From Erysipelotrichaceae bacterium (GTDB lineage: Bacteria > Bacillota_I > Bacilli_A > Erysipelotrichales > Erysipelotrichaceae): a stretch of DNA of 64,000 nucleotides. The stretch spans positions 20,040 to 84,039 of the forward strand of contig JAFRVK010000047.1 of assembly GCA_017441765.1 (NCBI GenBank), read 5' to 3'. The position numbers and the translations under genes are program-made. The notes under the pieces are model-generated. The model was given only the letters and a program-made list of their open reading frames with translations, was not told where the DNA came from and ran no database searches. This document shows, in pieces, positions 42,082 to 50,670 of this stretch (position 1 is the stretch's first letter; every line of letters begins with the position of its first letter).

Positions 42082-42993
42082 TCAAGGCAATCTGTTTCCT
42101 GCAGAGCGATACAGTCGATACCACTCTTCCCGTTCCAGAACGATATCGGCTCCTTTTGCTCCGCTTCGGATATGATCAGTACCGGTGCTGCCTAAAACGA
42201 CCTGAGTCTTTATAGGATATCTAAACAGCCAGGCATAGGCGATCGCATCTTTTTCACAACTATACTTTTCAGCCAGTTCTTCCAGCGTCTCATTCAGTTC
42301 CTTATAGTTATCGGAACCAAGGAAACTTCCTTCGAAATAACCGATCTGCAAAGGAGACCACACCTGAAGGATCATGTCCTTTTCCCTGAGATATTCCAGC
42401 GTACCCGCATCCCTCATCACGGAAGGATCGTTGTGCATATTCACATTGAAACCGGCGTCGATCAGAGGCGTATGAACGATAGACATCTGCAGCTGATCCA
42501 CCAGTATCGGTCTGTCGGTCTTCGACTGCAGCAGATCGACCTGGTATCGGTTCATATTCGATACACCGAAATTCAGCACCTTGCCTTCGTTGTAAAGCCT
42601 GTTGAAAGCTCTGTTGACTTCTTCCGGTTCCATCAGGGCATCGGGCCGATGCAGAAGCAAAGAATCAAGATGATCGGTATGAAGCCTGGTCAGGATCCCT
42701 TCGACCGCACCGATGATGTGATCATAGGAAAAATCAAAGAATCCGTTTCTGATGCCGCACTTCGATTGAATATACATCTGATCACGGATCTGAGGGTTTT
42801 CCTTGAGATAGTTTCCAAACAGTTCCTCGCAATGTCCCCCTCCGTAAATATCCGCATGATCAAAGAAGTTGATGCCACAGGAAAGAACTTCCCTGATATA
42901 CTGTTCCATCTCTGTCTCGTTCATTCTTGCGATACGCATCATTCCCGCAGCAATGACAGAAACATTCATATTTCCGTATGTGATGTATTTCAT
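42082..42993 (-). CDS. Aldo/keto reductase
   Basis: The ATG at 42993 with AAGGAG nine bases upstream gives 303 residues. The open frame extends 13 codons further without a ribosome site. The AKR tetrad is visible: Asp and Tyr in FFDHADIYGGGHCEELFG, Lys in YIQSKCGIR, His in SLLLHRPDALM. The C-terminal VVLGSTGTDHIRSG binds NADP. It is of the YdhF-like AKR group. The physiological substrate is not known. Confidence 0.94.
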   Translation of the reverse strand: MKYITYGNMNVSVIAAGMMRIARMNETEMEQYIREVLSCGINFFDHADIYGGGHCEELFGNYLKENPQIRDQMYIQSKCGIRNGFFDFSYDHIIGAVEGILTRLHTDHLDSLLLHRPDALMEPEEVNRAFNRLYNEGKVLNFGVSNMNRYQVDLLQSKTDRPILVDQLQMSIVHTPLIDAGFNVNMHNDPSVMRDAGTLEYLREKDMILQVWSPLQIGYFEGSFLGSDNYKELNETLEELAEKYSCEKDAIAYAWLFRYPIKTQVVLGSTGTDHIRSGAKGADIVLEREEWYRLYRSAGNRLP

Positions 42994-43121
42994 GATACAC
43001 TCCTTGTCCGATTCTATTACAAATGATAGCACACCTCAATGACCGGAAGTTTCCACATGCTTCCATGGATCGCTTTCACAGGATCAGCAATAAACATATC
43101 CGATCATGTTTTTAAAGGATA

Positions 43122-43153
43122 GATATGGATTCATGATCCGTATCATTTATAAT
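43122..43153 (+). promoter_or_regulatory. Promoter and inverted repeat upstream of the WG-repeat lipoprotein
   Basis: TATAAT at 43148-43153 lies 46 bases before the start codon. Immediately upstream, GATATGGAT-tcatg-ATCCGTATC (43122-43144) is an inverted repeat with one mismatch that covers the -35 zone. No TTGACA-like -35 is visible, so activation by a bound protein is possible. Confidence 0.45.
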
Positions 43154-43199
43154 GTAGATATCAAAGACATCTGTTTATCAATTCAAGGGAGATCGAAGC

Positions 43200-44708
43200 A
43201 TGAGAAAATTCGTTTGTATCGTACTGATTGTATTCTCTATGTGTGCCTGCACGTTTCGTAAGAGTGAAGAGTATACAGTCGAAGAAATCATAAATCACAG
43301 CAACAAATCCGAGACCATCGGCATACCGTTTCAGACAGAAGTTGAATGGGTCGTCAAACCATCGATGGTGATGGAATCGGTGGAAATGATAAAAACGGAA
43401 CCGCCGCTTGGCTATCCGATTCTTGAACATGTCGGTTATCCGCAGGAATGGGATTATATGGCAGGAAAAGGGCCTTTTATCGTTGATAATGCGGAATATA
43501 CCGGTTCCCCTGTTTACACCGCAAACGCCATCGCTGTAGCCCACAAGGGCATTTATGACTATGATGGCAATCTGCTGAATAGCGGAGAATATACAGGCTT
43601 CAGTACGGAAGCGGGTGTAATATATCGGGATCTGGAGAATGGTCTGATTGAAGTCTGCTCCGGCGATTTCATCGGTACGGTGGAACGGAACGATATCGAT
43701 GGTCTGTGCGGGGGAGGCATCGGGCTGTTTGAATACAATGGCACTTTGTATACAGACGTTTCTGAATATGACGACATCGGACGAGATATCGTGAATTTCG
43801 GATGCGATCTGTTCTGGGAAGACATCAATATCGAAGAATATCTGAAATACCGGAAAGCGACAGCCGCAGATCTGTTTGGTCACAGAGCAGAGGTCGATAT
43901 CGTCAATAAGACCGTATCGATGCAGTCGCATTACGATTCAGCGATTTATGACGAAAAAGGAAACAGACTGTTTGTGTTTACCTCTACGGAAGATACCTGG
44001 GTCGATGATTTTACCAATGGTTTCCTGACGATTGTGAGAGTCACAGGAAATTCTGCTGCAAGGGAAGTCAGTTATGCATTCTATAGCGTCGATGAACAGA
44101 AATACATTACGGACTTCGATTATGAAGATGTGTTGCCGTTTGTGGAAGCGTATGCCGCGGTCAAGAAAGACGGGAAATGGGCTTTCATAAATGAAAAAGG
44201 CGAGCTGGTAACGGATTTCATCTGGGATAATGTATCGACGATGTATAACGGCCGGGTCTATGTGGGCCTGAAAGACCGTTTCGGTATCCTGGATCTGAAG
44301 AGCACATTGGTAAGAGGCAAAAAGGTCACGTTGGAAACCTGTTACGGAAGCACGGATCCGGAAGCGGCTTATGCAGCGATTTCGGCTTTGGATGAATATG
44401 TTCCAAAGCAGATGGAAAGGGATCCTGAAACCGTTGCGGAAGAAGAAATATTTGAAAAAGCGCACAAGATCATCGGCATCATCACGCCTCGTTTCGATGA
44501 TATCAATATCCGTGAAAAACCAAGTACCTCTGCAGAGGTTGCCGATGTGCTAAGAGACAGTGACCCAAGCAACGAAGGAGAACTTTATTATCCTCAGTAT
44601 GTCTATGATGTGACGGAAGCTGAGGGATATACCTGGTACAGGATCGGTACGGACCGATGGGTCGCAGATCATGGCAACTGGTATGAAGTAGAAATGTTTA
44701 AAGAATAA
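43200..44708 (+). CDS. WG-repeat lipoprotein with C-terminal SH3b-like domain
   Basis: A 502-residue exported protein with a signal peptide and lipobox around C16/C18 (VFSMCAC). The middle has WG-type repeats, such as KWAFINEKGELVTDFIWDNV near residues 320-350. The C-terminal part, DINIREKPSTSAEVADVL, is a bacterial SH3 domain, often a cell-wall peptide binder. GGGAGAT precedes the start. WG proteins in gut Bacillota are common but uncharacterised; a surface binding or sensing role is possible. Confidence 0.85.
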   Translation: MRKFVCIVLIVFSMCACTFRKSEEYTVEEIINHSNKSETIGIPFQTEVEWVVKPSMVMESVEMIKTEPPLGYPILEHVGYPQEWDYMAGKGPFIVDNAEYTGSPVYTANAIAVAHKGIYDYDGNLLNSGEYTGFSTEAGVIYRDLENGLIEVCSGDFIGTVERNDIDGLCGGGIGLFEYNGTLYTDVSEYDDIGRDIVNFGCDLFWEDINIEEYLKYRKATAADLFGHRAEVDIVNKTVSMQSHYDSAIYDEKGNRLFVFTSTEDTWVDDFTNGFLTIVRVTGNSAAREVSYAFYSVDEQKYITDFDYEDVLPFVEAYAAVKKDGKWAFINEKGELVTDFIWDNVSTMYNGRVYVGLKDRFGILDLKSTLVRGKKVTLETCYGSTDPEAAYAAISALDEYVPKQMERDPETVAEEEIFEKAHKIIGIITPRFDDINIREKPSTSAEVADVLRDSDPSNEGELYYPQYVYDVTEAEGYTWYRIGTDRWVADHGNWYEVEMFKE

Positions 44709-44846
44709 CTGCGAGATTTATCCTCACAGCTCATAGATCAAGATAGACGATCAGATTGCTGCTGAAAATACTGTAATAGCGGGTTTCTTTTGCAGCGTTC
44801 ATTACGACAGGAGAAAAACAAAGAAGCGATATTGCCGGTTGTTTTT

Positions 44847-47279
44847 TCATAAATCAAGCAGTTTTCTCAGTTCTTCCAGAGGACGGTTAAAGACCCGATC
44901 GGAATGAGTCATGTTTTTACGCATGTTGTTGTAGCGGGCAAGAAATTCCCGGCTGGAAAGACGGAACGCGCCTGCTGAGAAGACAGACAATTGTTCAAGG
45001 TTATCGGAAGTGACGACGATGATGCGGTATTTATCGCCAAGTTCCTTGACCTTTTCCTCGATAAACATGTCAGCCGTCTGTCCGTTACGGGTATAGACAA
45101 GCGTGATGTTGTCCCGTTTGGATACGGTCGCTTTCGAACTTTCCTGCAGATAGGCATCAAAGATGAGAACCAGAGAAGCAGAGACATAACCGGCAAAATC
45201 GCAGACCAGATCGATGACCTTTTCCCGACCCATGGCCAGGTTATCCAATGGCGCATCATCCAGCGCGTGCAGCACATTGTAGCCATCGACCATATAAAGT
45301 AATTCTTTTGTATCGATGCTTTCTTTTTTCTTTTCTTCCGAACGCGTATCGTGTTTTTCGATGTAACGTGGACGCGGCTTGTAAAGGGAGTTCCATACCC
45401 GTTTCAGTTCTTCTTCGTTGATGGTGCGTGGACGGTGCTTCTCCACCGGTTTGTAGTCGGTGAAGTGATTCTTTAAGTCTATATGCATGATCTCTTCGAC
45501 TTCTTCCGGAGGGAAATAGGTGCCTGCTCCGTTTCTGGTGAAAATGGAACCGACCGGTTTATTGATATCGCTGCGGTAGTCATAAGCGATCTTGTGGATG
45601 ATTTCATTTTCATTGCGGCAGCGGTCATAGAAACTTCCTTCGATCTCGTGGGAAAAGTCGTCGTGGTATCTGTTGCGTAAGGCAAGGATCAGATCGTTGA
45701 AACTGATCTTGGGGATTTTTGCCATGATCATGTTGTCTTCGATATCGAAGACGAACTGGTTTGCCGAAAGTTCGGAAATGATTCCGTTCAGTGTCTTCGG
45801 TTCAGCTGTCAGAGACAGAAGATAATAAGGCTCCAGCAGGTAGCTTTTCGCTTTGAATAACGCCTGACGGATAGCCCGGTTGAGTGCCTGGACGAGATCG
45901 CCTCCTTCGGTATGTTTGAGATGAGTCCTGGTTTCAAGGATCTCGATTTCGATATTGTCCAAAGGAGAATCGGTCAGCAGGCCACAGGGGTGGTGATGTT
46001 CCAGATAGTCGATCAGAACGGAGAATTCTTTTTTCGCTTTCACATGAAAAGAGGAATAAGGACGCAGCATGACCAGAACCTCGGCATAATGCCGCAGCGG
46101 CTCATAATGGCCTACCCCATAGACCTCTTCTTCGATGCTTTCCCGATAGGAGATCAGTACATCGGAATAATCGATATCGATATCGAAGCGTTCTTTGATC
46201 AGCTGGCGGATGAATTCCTTCTGCAGATCGCCTAAAAGATCGATACTGACAGAATCATTCAAGGTAATATTCAGTTCAGGGAATTCATCGTTAAGGACAG
46301 AGATACGGCGATACAGTTCGTTGGCATCCAGATCGGAAATCAGACGATAGGACAAAGCATCCAGCCTGATGCTGTCCTCACAGAACAGAGAAGGCAGAAA
46401 GGTGCCAGCCTTCAATCCCTGCAAACCCTTTACGGCACAGAGATCGTTTCCTGTCACTTCCTTGACCTGAACGGCTTTGTTTCCGTTGAACTGTACGATC
46501 TGCGAGATCTGATGGTCGCCAAACACATCACGGTTTTTCAGAGTCCCGGAGAATACTTTCACATGGGCATATTCATCTACTTTGTAGATATAGGCTTTAA
46601 GATGATCCGATGCATCTGGAACATCGATATAGCGGCAGATGAAATTCAGCAGTTCATCGACCCCTTCTTCATGCAAGGCGGAACCGGCAAACACAGGGTA
46701 GACATTTCCTTCTTTCAGATCTTCGATCACACACCCGTCATCGATGTGCCCATCCTGCAGATATCCCTCCAGCAAGTCTTCATGGTTCAATGCGACGTAT
46801 TCTTCGATCTCCTGATAAGCAACAGAGGATAACGAGATATTTCTGTGTACTTCATCCAGGATTTCTTCAAACGTCCGATGTGCGATATCCATCTTGTTGA
46901 TAAATATCAGCAAAGGAATCTTCATACTCTTCAGATAGCGAAAACGATGGATCGTATCCGCAGGGATCGGAGAACTTCCGTCGATGATCAGGATCGCAGC
47001 ATCAAGGATCGCAAAACTGCGGTTGACTTCTCCGACAAAATCCAGATGTCCGGGAGTATCGACATAGATGAAATCTTTATTCTGATAGGAAAAACGGGCT
47101 TCTTTGGTTAAGACGGTGATTCCTTTTTTGCGCTCGAATCCATTAAAATCCAAAAAGGAGTCTTCATGATCGACTCTGCCGCTTTCTCTTAAAACCCCGC
47201 ATTTGTGAAGAATGCTTTCAGAAAGCGTGGTCTTGCCACCATCGACATGCGCATAGGCGCCGATAATGATGCGGCTCAT
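44847..47279 (-). CDS. TetM-like translational GTPase fused to a YacP/Rae1-type NYN ribonuclease domain
   Basis: An 810-residue protein. Residues 1 to about 630 match the whole TetM/EF-G-like length: P-loop AHVDGGKT (10-17), KKGITV, DTPGHLDF, NKMD, then domains II-V. Residues about 660-795 match YacP (Rae1), an A-site mRNA endonuclease: MVDGYNVLHA with D665, LIFDAYLQ, NGQTADMFIEEKV and VVTSDN carry the expected acidic residues. A charged linker joins them. The domain IV tip that reads YYSPVS in TetM is HLKHTEGG here (about 453-460), so tetracycline protection is doubtful. A fused ribosome-targeted nuclease is the best reading. The strong CAGGAGG site fixes the start. Confidence 0.9.
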   Translation of the reverse strand: MSRIIIGAYAHVDGGKTTLSESILHKCGVLRESGRVDHEDSFLDFNGFERKKGITVLTKEARFSYQNKDFIYVDTPGHLDFVGEVNRSFAILDAAILIIDGSSPIPADTIHRFRYLKSMKIPLLIFINKMDIAHRTFEEILDEVHRNISLSSVAYQEIEEYVALNHEDLLEGYLQDGHIDDGCVIEDLKEGNVYPVFAGSALHEEGVDELLNFICRYIDVPDASDHLKAYIYKVDEYAHVKVFSGTLKNRDVFGDHQISQIVQFNGNKAVQVKEVTGNDLCAVKGLQGLKAGTFLPSLFCEDSIRLDALSYRLISDLDANELYRRISVLNDEFPELNITLNDSVSIDLLGDLQKEFIRQLIKERFDIDIDYSDVLISYRESIEEEVYGVGHYEPLRHYAEVLVMLRPYSSFHVKAKKEFSVLIDYLEHHHPCGLLTDSPLDNIEIEILETRTHLKHTEGGDLVQALNRAIRQALFKAKSYLLEPYYLLSLTAEPKTLNGIISELSANQFVFDIEDNMIMAKIPKISFNDLILALRNRYHDDFSHEIEGSFYDRCRNENEIIHKIAYDYRSDINKPVGSIFTRNGAGTYFPPEEVEEIMHIDLKNHFTDYKPVEKHRPRTINEEELKRVWNSLYKPRPRYIEKHDTRSEEKKKESIDTKELLYMVDGYNVLHALDDAPLDNLAMGREKVIDLVCDFAGYVSASLVLIFDAYLQESSKATVSKRDNITLVYTRNGQTADMFIEEKVKELGDKYRIIVVTSDNLEQLSVFSAGAFRLSSREFLARYNNMRKNMTHSDRVFNRPLEELRKLLDL

Positions 47280-47405
47280 TCATCCTCCTGTTTGTTCATA
47301 TGTCTCTATTATATATGATTGCTTCAGGGAATGGTTTTCTGTTATAGAGAGCACTGTGGAATGTTTACATGTGTTTTTGAGTATATATTGCTAATAAATT
47401 CAGGT

Positions 47406-47434
47406 TTGTTTTGCAATGCGGCACGGACTATAAT
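47406..47434 (+). promoter_or_regulatory. Promoter of the MGMT-family gene
   Basis: TTGTTT (47406-47411), exactly 17 bases, TATAAT (47429-47434). The start codon at 47484 follows 50 bases later. Confidence 0.65.
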
Positions 47435-47483
47435 CGTTGATATAAGAATCAACATAAATTAACACAGGAGAGGATCTGTCTGC

Positions 47484-47804
47484 ATGGATATAAACAGAAT
47501 CATGAATGATGACCTTGCGTATGCGATACTGGCAATTGTCAGCGAAATCCCTGAGGGGAAAGTCTTGACATACGGACAGATCGCCAAGGCTTTAGGAAGA
47601 GAAAAGAATGCCAGGCTTGTGGGAACGGTCATGTCGCACGCCAGCTATTATGGCAATTATCCGTGTCACAGAGTCGTGAATCATCAGGGAAGAACGGCTC
47701 CCGGCTTTGACAGACAGAAAGAACTTCTGGAAAGAGAAGGCGTAACTTTCAAGGAGAATGACTGCGTTGATCTGAAGAAACACCGGTGGGATGAAATAGG
47801 ATGA
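47484..47804 (+). CDS. MGMT-family protein (O6-alkylguanine transferase-like, C-terminal domain only)
   Basis: A 106-residue protein equal to the DNA-binding alkyltransferase domain of Ogt/Ada. The active-site motif is intact as PCHRV (C61), unlike the alkyltransferase-like ATL proteins that have PWHRV. The N-terminal domain of Ogt is absent. GQIAKALG and RTAPGF blocks are conserved. It may repair alkylguanine directly or flag the damage for excision repair. CAGGAGAGG lies about 13 bases before the ATG. Confidence 0.9.
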   Translation: MDINRIMNDDLAYAILAIVSEIPEGKVLTYGQIAKALGREKNARLVGTVMSHASYYGNYPCHRVVNHQGRTAPGFDRQKELLEREGVTFKENDCVDLKKHRWDEIG

Positions 47805-47980
47805 TCTGCATTGATATAAAAGCCTCTTGTTGTGTCATAAACAAGCGACGAGGAGAGACTTTTGCTTTACGGAGGCAATAGGAATCCTACAGAATGTAGT
47901 AAAATGAAACTGAAGAAACATTTAATTTAAATACGATAATGATGTGATATTCATGTTTTAAGCAAACAACAGGAGGATCC

Positions 47981-49798
47981 ATGAAAATTCTTTTTGTGAC
48001 AAGCGAATGTGCACCTTATTCCAAATCAGGCGGTCTGGCCGATGTGGCTTTCTCTTTGCCCCCGGCTTTGCAGAAAAAGGAAAATGATGTAGCGATCATC
48101 ACCCCTTACTACAAATGTGTCAGAGACCGCTTTGTGGACGAACTGAAAGAAGTGATGAAAACAGAAGTGACACTGGGAGAACGCGATCTGGATTGCAGGA
48201 TCCTGAAAGGCGAACTCTCTGGAGTACCGGTCTGGTTCATCGATAACGAAGAACTGTTTGACCGCGACCGTCTGTATGGCTATGACGACGACAAATTACG
48301 TTTCGCCTGGTTTTCCAAAGCAGTGATCGAGGTCATGGAGAAACTGGACTTCATTCCAGATATTCTGCATTGCAACGACTGGGAAACGGCGCTGGCAGTG
48401 ATCTACCTGAAAGACGATCAGGCAAGAAGAAGCGAATACCGCAATGTTCGTACGGTCTATACGATCCACAATATCGCCTACCAGGGACAGTTTGGCCGAA
48501 ACGAACTGACCGATACTTTTGATTTGGCTCCGGGCTGGTATGAAGGCGCTTTGGCTTATGAGTACGAAGGAAGACAGGATGTCAATCTGATGAAAGGAGC
48601 GATGCTGATGGCAGATGCGGTATCGACGGTATCGCCGACATATGCCAGAGAGCTGCATACTCCTGAATTCGGAAAGGGACTGGAAGCGGTTTGCGACATG
48701 GTGGAATCCAAGATGTATGGCATTCTCAACGGCATCGATCCGGATCATTACGATCCGGGAAAAGACCAGAGGATCCCTCATCGTTTCACGATCCGAAACA
48801 AGTCCGGCAAAGAGCTGTGTAAAGCCTATCTGCAGGAGACCTTCGGATTACGTAAGGAAAAGAAATGGCCTTTGTTTGTAGTGGTCGCACGTCTGGTGGA
48901 ACAAAAGGGTGTGGAACTGATCCGGGGACTGCTGGATGAGATGATGCGCAAAGGTGTTCAGCTGATCATCTTTGGGCAGGGAGATAAGAAGTATACTGAT
49001 TATTTCTATGGCTGCATCGATCGTTATCCGGGGCAGTTCGGTTTTTCTGACAAGTATAACGAAGAAATGGCTGCCAGAGTCTTTGCAGGAGCGGATTTCT
49101 ACCTGATGCCTTCCGCTTTTGAACCTTGCGGTCTTTCACAGATGATGGCCATGCGTTATGGAACCGTTCCGATCGTTCATGAGACCGGCGGCTTGAAAGA
49201 TACAGTACGGGCATATTCGGATTTTGACGGCATCGGGGACGGCTTCAGTTTTGTCCAATATAACAGCAAGGCGCTGATGCTGGCGATCGATGCCGCGATC
49301 AAGGTCTATTTTGCGGAACACGAGGTATTTGAAACAATCAAGGATCGCTGCATGAAGAAGGATTTCTCCTGGGACAAGTCGGCACAGACGTATCTGAAAA
49401 TGTATTCCGATATCTGCGGCAGCGGTACGGATCCAAATGTGACATTTGCGGATGCCTACGAGATCCTTGGAGTGGTTTACGGCGATTTGGAAGAATCCCG
49501 TAATGCCTATCTTGCGCAGCAGGAAGAGGATTATCTGAACATCTGCCAGGTCCGTATCGAAGGACCGGGAGAAGGAACCTTCTATGTGAAATTTACGAAA
49601 GAAGGCATGGAGATGCAGCCGTATGATTATCAGGATGCTCACGTAAAGATCGCAACCACATTCGATAATCTCTATGATATGGCGGTAGGCAAAGTCTCGG
49701 CTGACAAGCTGTTTGTGAATGGACAGCTGAAGGTCGAAGGGAACATTTCCAAAGGCGCGGAACTGCGTTATCTTTTAGGAAATGATCATTATGAATAA
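47981..49798 (+). CDS. glgA: Glycogen synthase with a C-terminal SCP2-like domain
   Basis: A 605-residue protein. Residues 1 to about 480 are a full GT5 GlgA: ADP-glucose-binding KSGGL (15-19), DILHCNDWETAL, TIHNIAYQG, and the C-terminal SAFEPCGLSQMMAM block with its Glu. GlgA normally ends near 475-490. Here about 120 more residues follow; from about 510, with TFYVKFTKEGMEM, VKIATTFDNLYDMAVGK and FVNGQLKVEGN, they look like an SCP2 sterol/lipid-carrier fold. The start has GGAGG. No other glycogen genes are adjacent. The enzyme elongates alpha-1,4-glucan from ADP-glucose. Confidence 0.92.
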   Translation: MKILFVTSECAPYSKSGGLADVAFSLPPALQKKENDVAIITPYYKCVRDRFVDELKEVMKTEVTLGERDLDCRILKGELSGVPVWFIDNEELFDRDRLYGYDDDKLRFAWFSKAVIEVMEKLDFIPDILHCNDWETALAVIYLKDDQARRSEYRNVRTVYTIHNIAYQGQFGRNELTDTFDLAPGWYEGALAYEYEGRQDVNLMKGAMLMADAVSTVSPTYARELHTPEFGKGLEAVCDMVESKMYGILNGIDPDHYDPGKDQRIPHRFTIRNKSGKELCKAYLQETFGLRKEKKWPLFVVVARLVEQKGVELIRGLLDEMMRKGVQLIIFGQGDKKYTDYFYGCIDRYPGQFGFSDKYNEEMAARVFAGADFYLMPSAFEPCGLSQMMAMRYGTVPIVHETGGLKDTVRAYSDFDGIGDGFSFVQYNSKALMLAIDAAIKVYFAEHEVFETIKDRCMKKDFSWDKSAQTYLKMYSDICGSGTDPNVTFADAYEILGVVYGDLEESRNAYLAQQEEDYLNICQVRIEGPGEGTFYVKFTKEGMEMQPYDYQDAHVKIATTFDNLYDMAVGKVSADKLFVNGQLKVEGNISKGAELRYLLGNDHYE

Positions 49799-49850
49799 AT
49801 GGTAATAAGACACATACCGATACCATCCTGATCACACTATAATACAAAAA

Positions 49851-49920
49851 TATATTTGGTACCGAAATATCTTGACAACAAAAAAGATATGCTTTATATT
49901 TAATTCGGTACCAAAATATA
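49851..49920 (+). promoter_or_regulatory. marR promoter between two palindromic operators
   Basis: TTGACA (49872-49877), 17 bases, TATATT (49895-49900). TATTTGGTACCGAAATA (around 49853-49869) lies just upstream of the -35, and AATTCGGTACCAAAATAT (about 49902-49919) just downstream of the -10. Each contains a GGTACC palindrome, and together they form a large inverted repeat. This is a textbook MarR autoregulation layout. Confidence 0.8.
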
Positions 49921-49935
49921 TTAGGAGGTTGCATT

Positions 49936-50484
49936 ATGGAAAAGACATTGGATGAACAGTTATTTGAAAAGCTCAAAGAAATAAGAAGACTAGGCCACAG
50001 AAAGCACTTTGGCATGCCGCAGAAAACACATCTGGACAGGCCATTCCGCTTCGAACGGCCGGAAGGCATGTGCTACCCCGATATGGAACACCTCCAGGAG
50101 GGGCTGTACGGAATGGAGAGGGAACACCGAACGGGACATCGTCCCCATCCTCTGCACAGGGAAAGGATCTTAAGCATGATCCTGGATGCGGATGAGAAAG
50201 GCCTGAACCAGAAGCAGTTGACCGAACAGCTGCACATCAATCCTTCTTCTGTTTCTGAAATGGTCGATAAACTGGAAGCAGACCGTTATGTCGAACGGAT
50301 CGTTAACCAGGAAGACAAACGCTCCACTCTGATTACCCTGACAGAGAAAGGAAAAGCCAGAGCTTATGAGGTCAAGGATGAATATCTTCAGCAGTGTTCA
50401 AAACTCTTCTCTGCATTAAGTGAAGAAGAAAAAACGGAACTGCTGCGCTTATTAAACAAGCTGACAGTGAACGAAGAATCTTAG
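49936..50484 (+). CDS. MarR-family regulator with a His-rich N-terminal extension
   Basis: A 182-residue protein. The winged helix-turn-helix (about 76-150) has LNQKQLTEQLHINPSSVSEMVDKLEADRYVER and the wing NQEDKRSTLITLTEKG. The first 75 residues are unusual: eight histidines and one cysteine (H21, H24, H32, C46, H52, H64, H68, H71, H74), which suggests a metal or redox sensor. AGGAGG precedes the start. It is followed by a terminator and then an unrelated acyltransferase, so it may only repress itself and distant targets. Confidence 0.92.
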   Translation: MEKTLDEQLFEKLKEIRRLGHRKHFGMPQKTHLDRPFRFERPEGMCYPDMEHLQEGLYGMEREHRTGHRPHPLHRERILSMILDADEKGLNQKQLTEQLHINPSSVSEMVDKLEADRYVERIVNQEDKRSTLITLTEKGKARAYEVKDEYLQQCSKLFSALSEEEKTELLRLLNKLTVNEES

Positions 50485-50507
50485 GAATCACTAAGGTTCT
50501 TTTCTTT
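50475..50507 (+). terminator. Terminator of the marR gene
   Basis: A 10-bp stem AGAATCTTAG-gaatca-CTAAGGTTCT with one G-U pair, followed by TTTCTTT. It overlaps the stop codon. Confidence 0.75.
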
Positions 50508-50626
50508 ATGGTCTGGATATTGTGTGATCCGTGCCTTTTTCCTTGATTTATCTGAATGTTTAAAGCTCGTTTCTTCTCCAATTTACGGCTTATCGGATCA
50601 CTAGAATAAATAGTAAATATATAAAA

Positions 50627-50656
50627 TTGACAAAAGAAGAGTCGGGAGGGTATTCT
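50627..50656 (+). promoter_or_regulatory. Promoter very close to the acyltransferase start codon
   Basis: TTGACA (50627-50632), 18 bases, TATTCT (50651-50656). The ATG at 50671 is only 15 bases beyond the -10, so the mRNA would have almost no leader. A GGGAGGG (50644-50650) lies inside the promoter spacer and would not be transcribed from this site. Confidence 0.5.
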
Positions 50657-50670
50657 TTTTATAGACGCAC

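Noticed and set aside
44847..47279. Tetracycline resistance gene (tetM-like)
   Set aside because: The GTPase body matches, but the domain IV tip differs from the tetracycline-displacing loop and a nuclease domain is attached, so resistance is not a supported call.
47484..47804. Alkyltransferase-like (ATL) protein without activity
   Set aside because: The motif is PCHRV with the reactive cysteine, not PWHRV.
47822..47846. Terminator after the MGMT-family gene
   Set aside because: CTTGTT and AACAAG form only a 6-bp stem with an 8-base loop and no T run, too weak to list.
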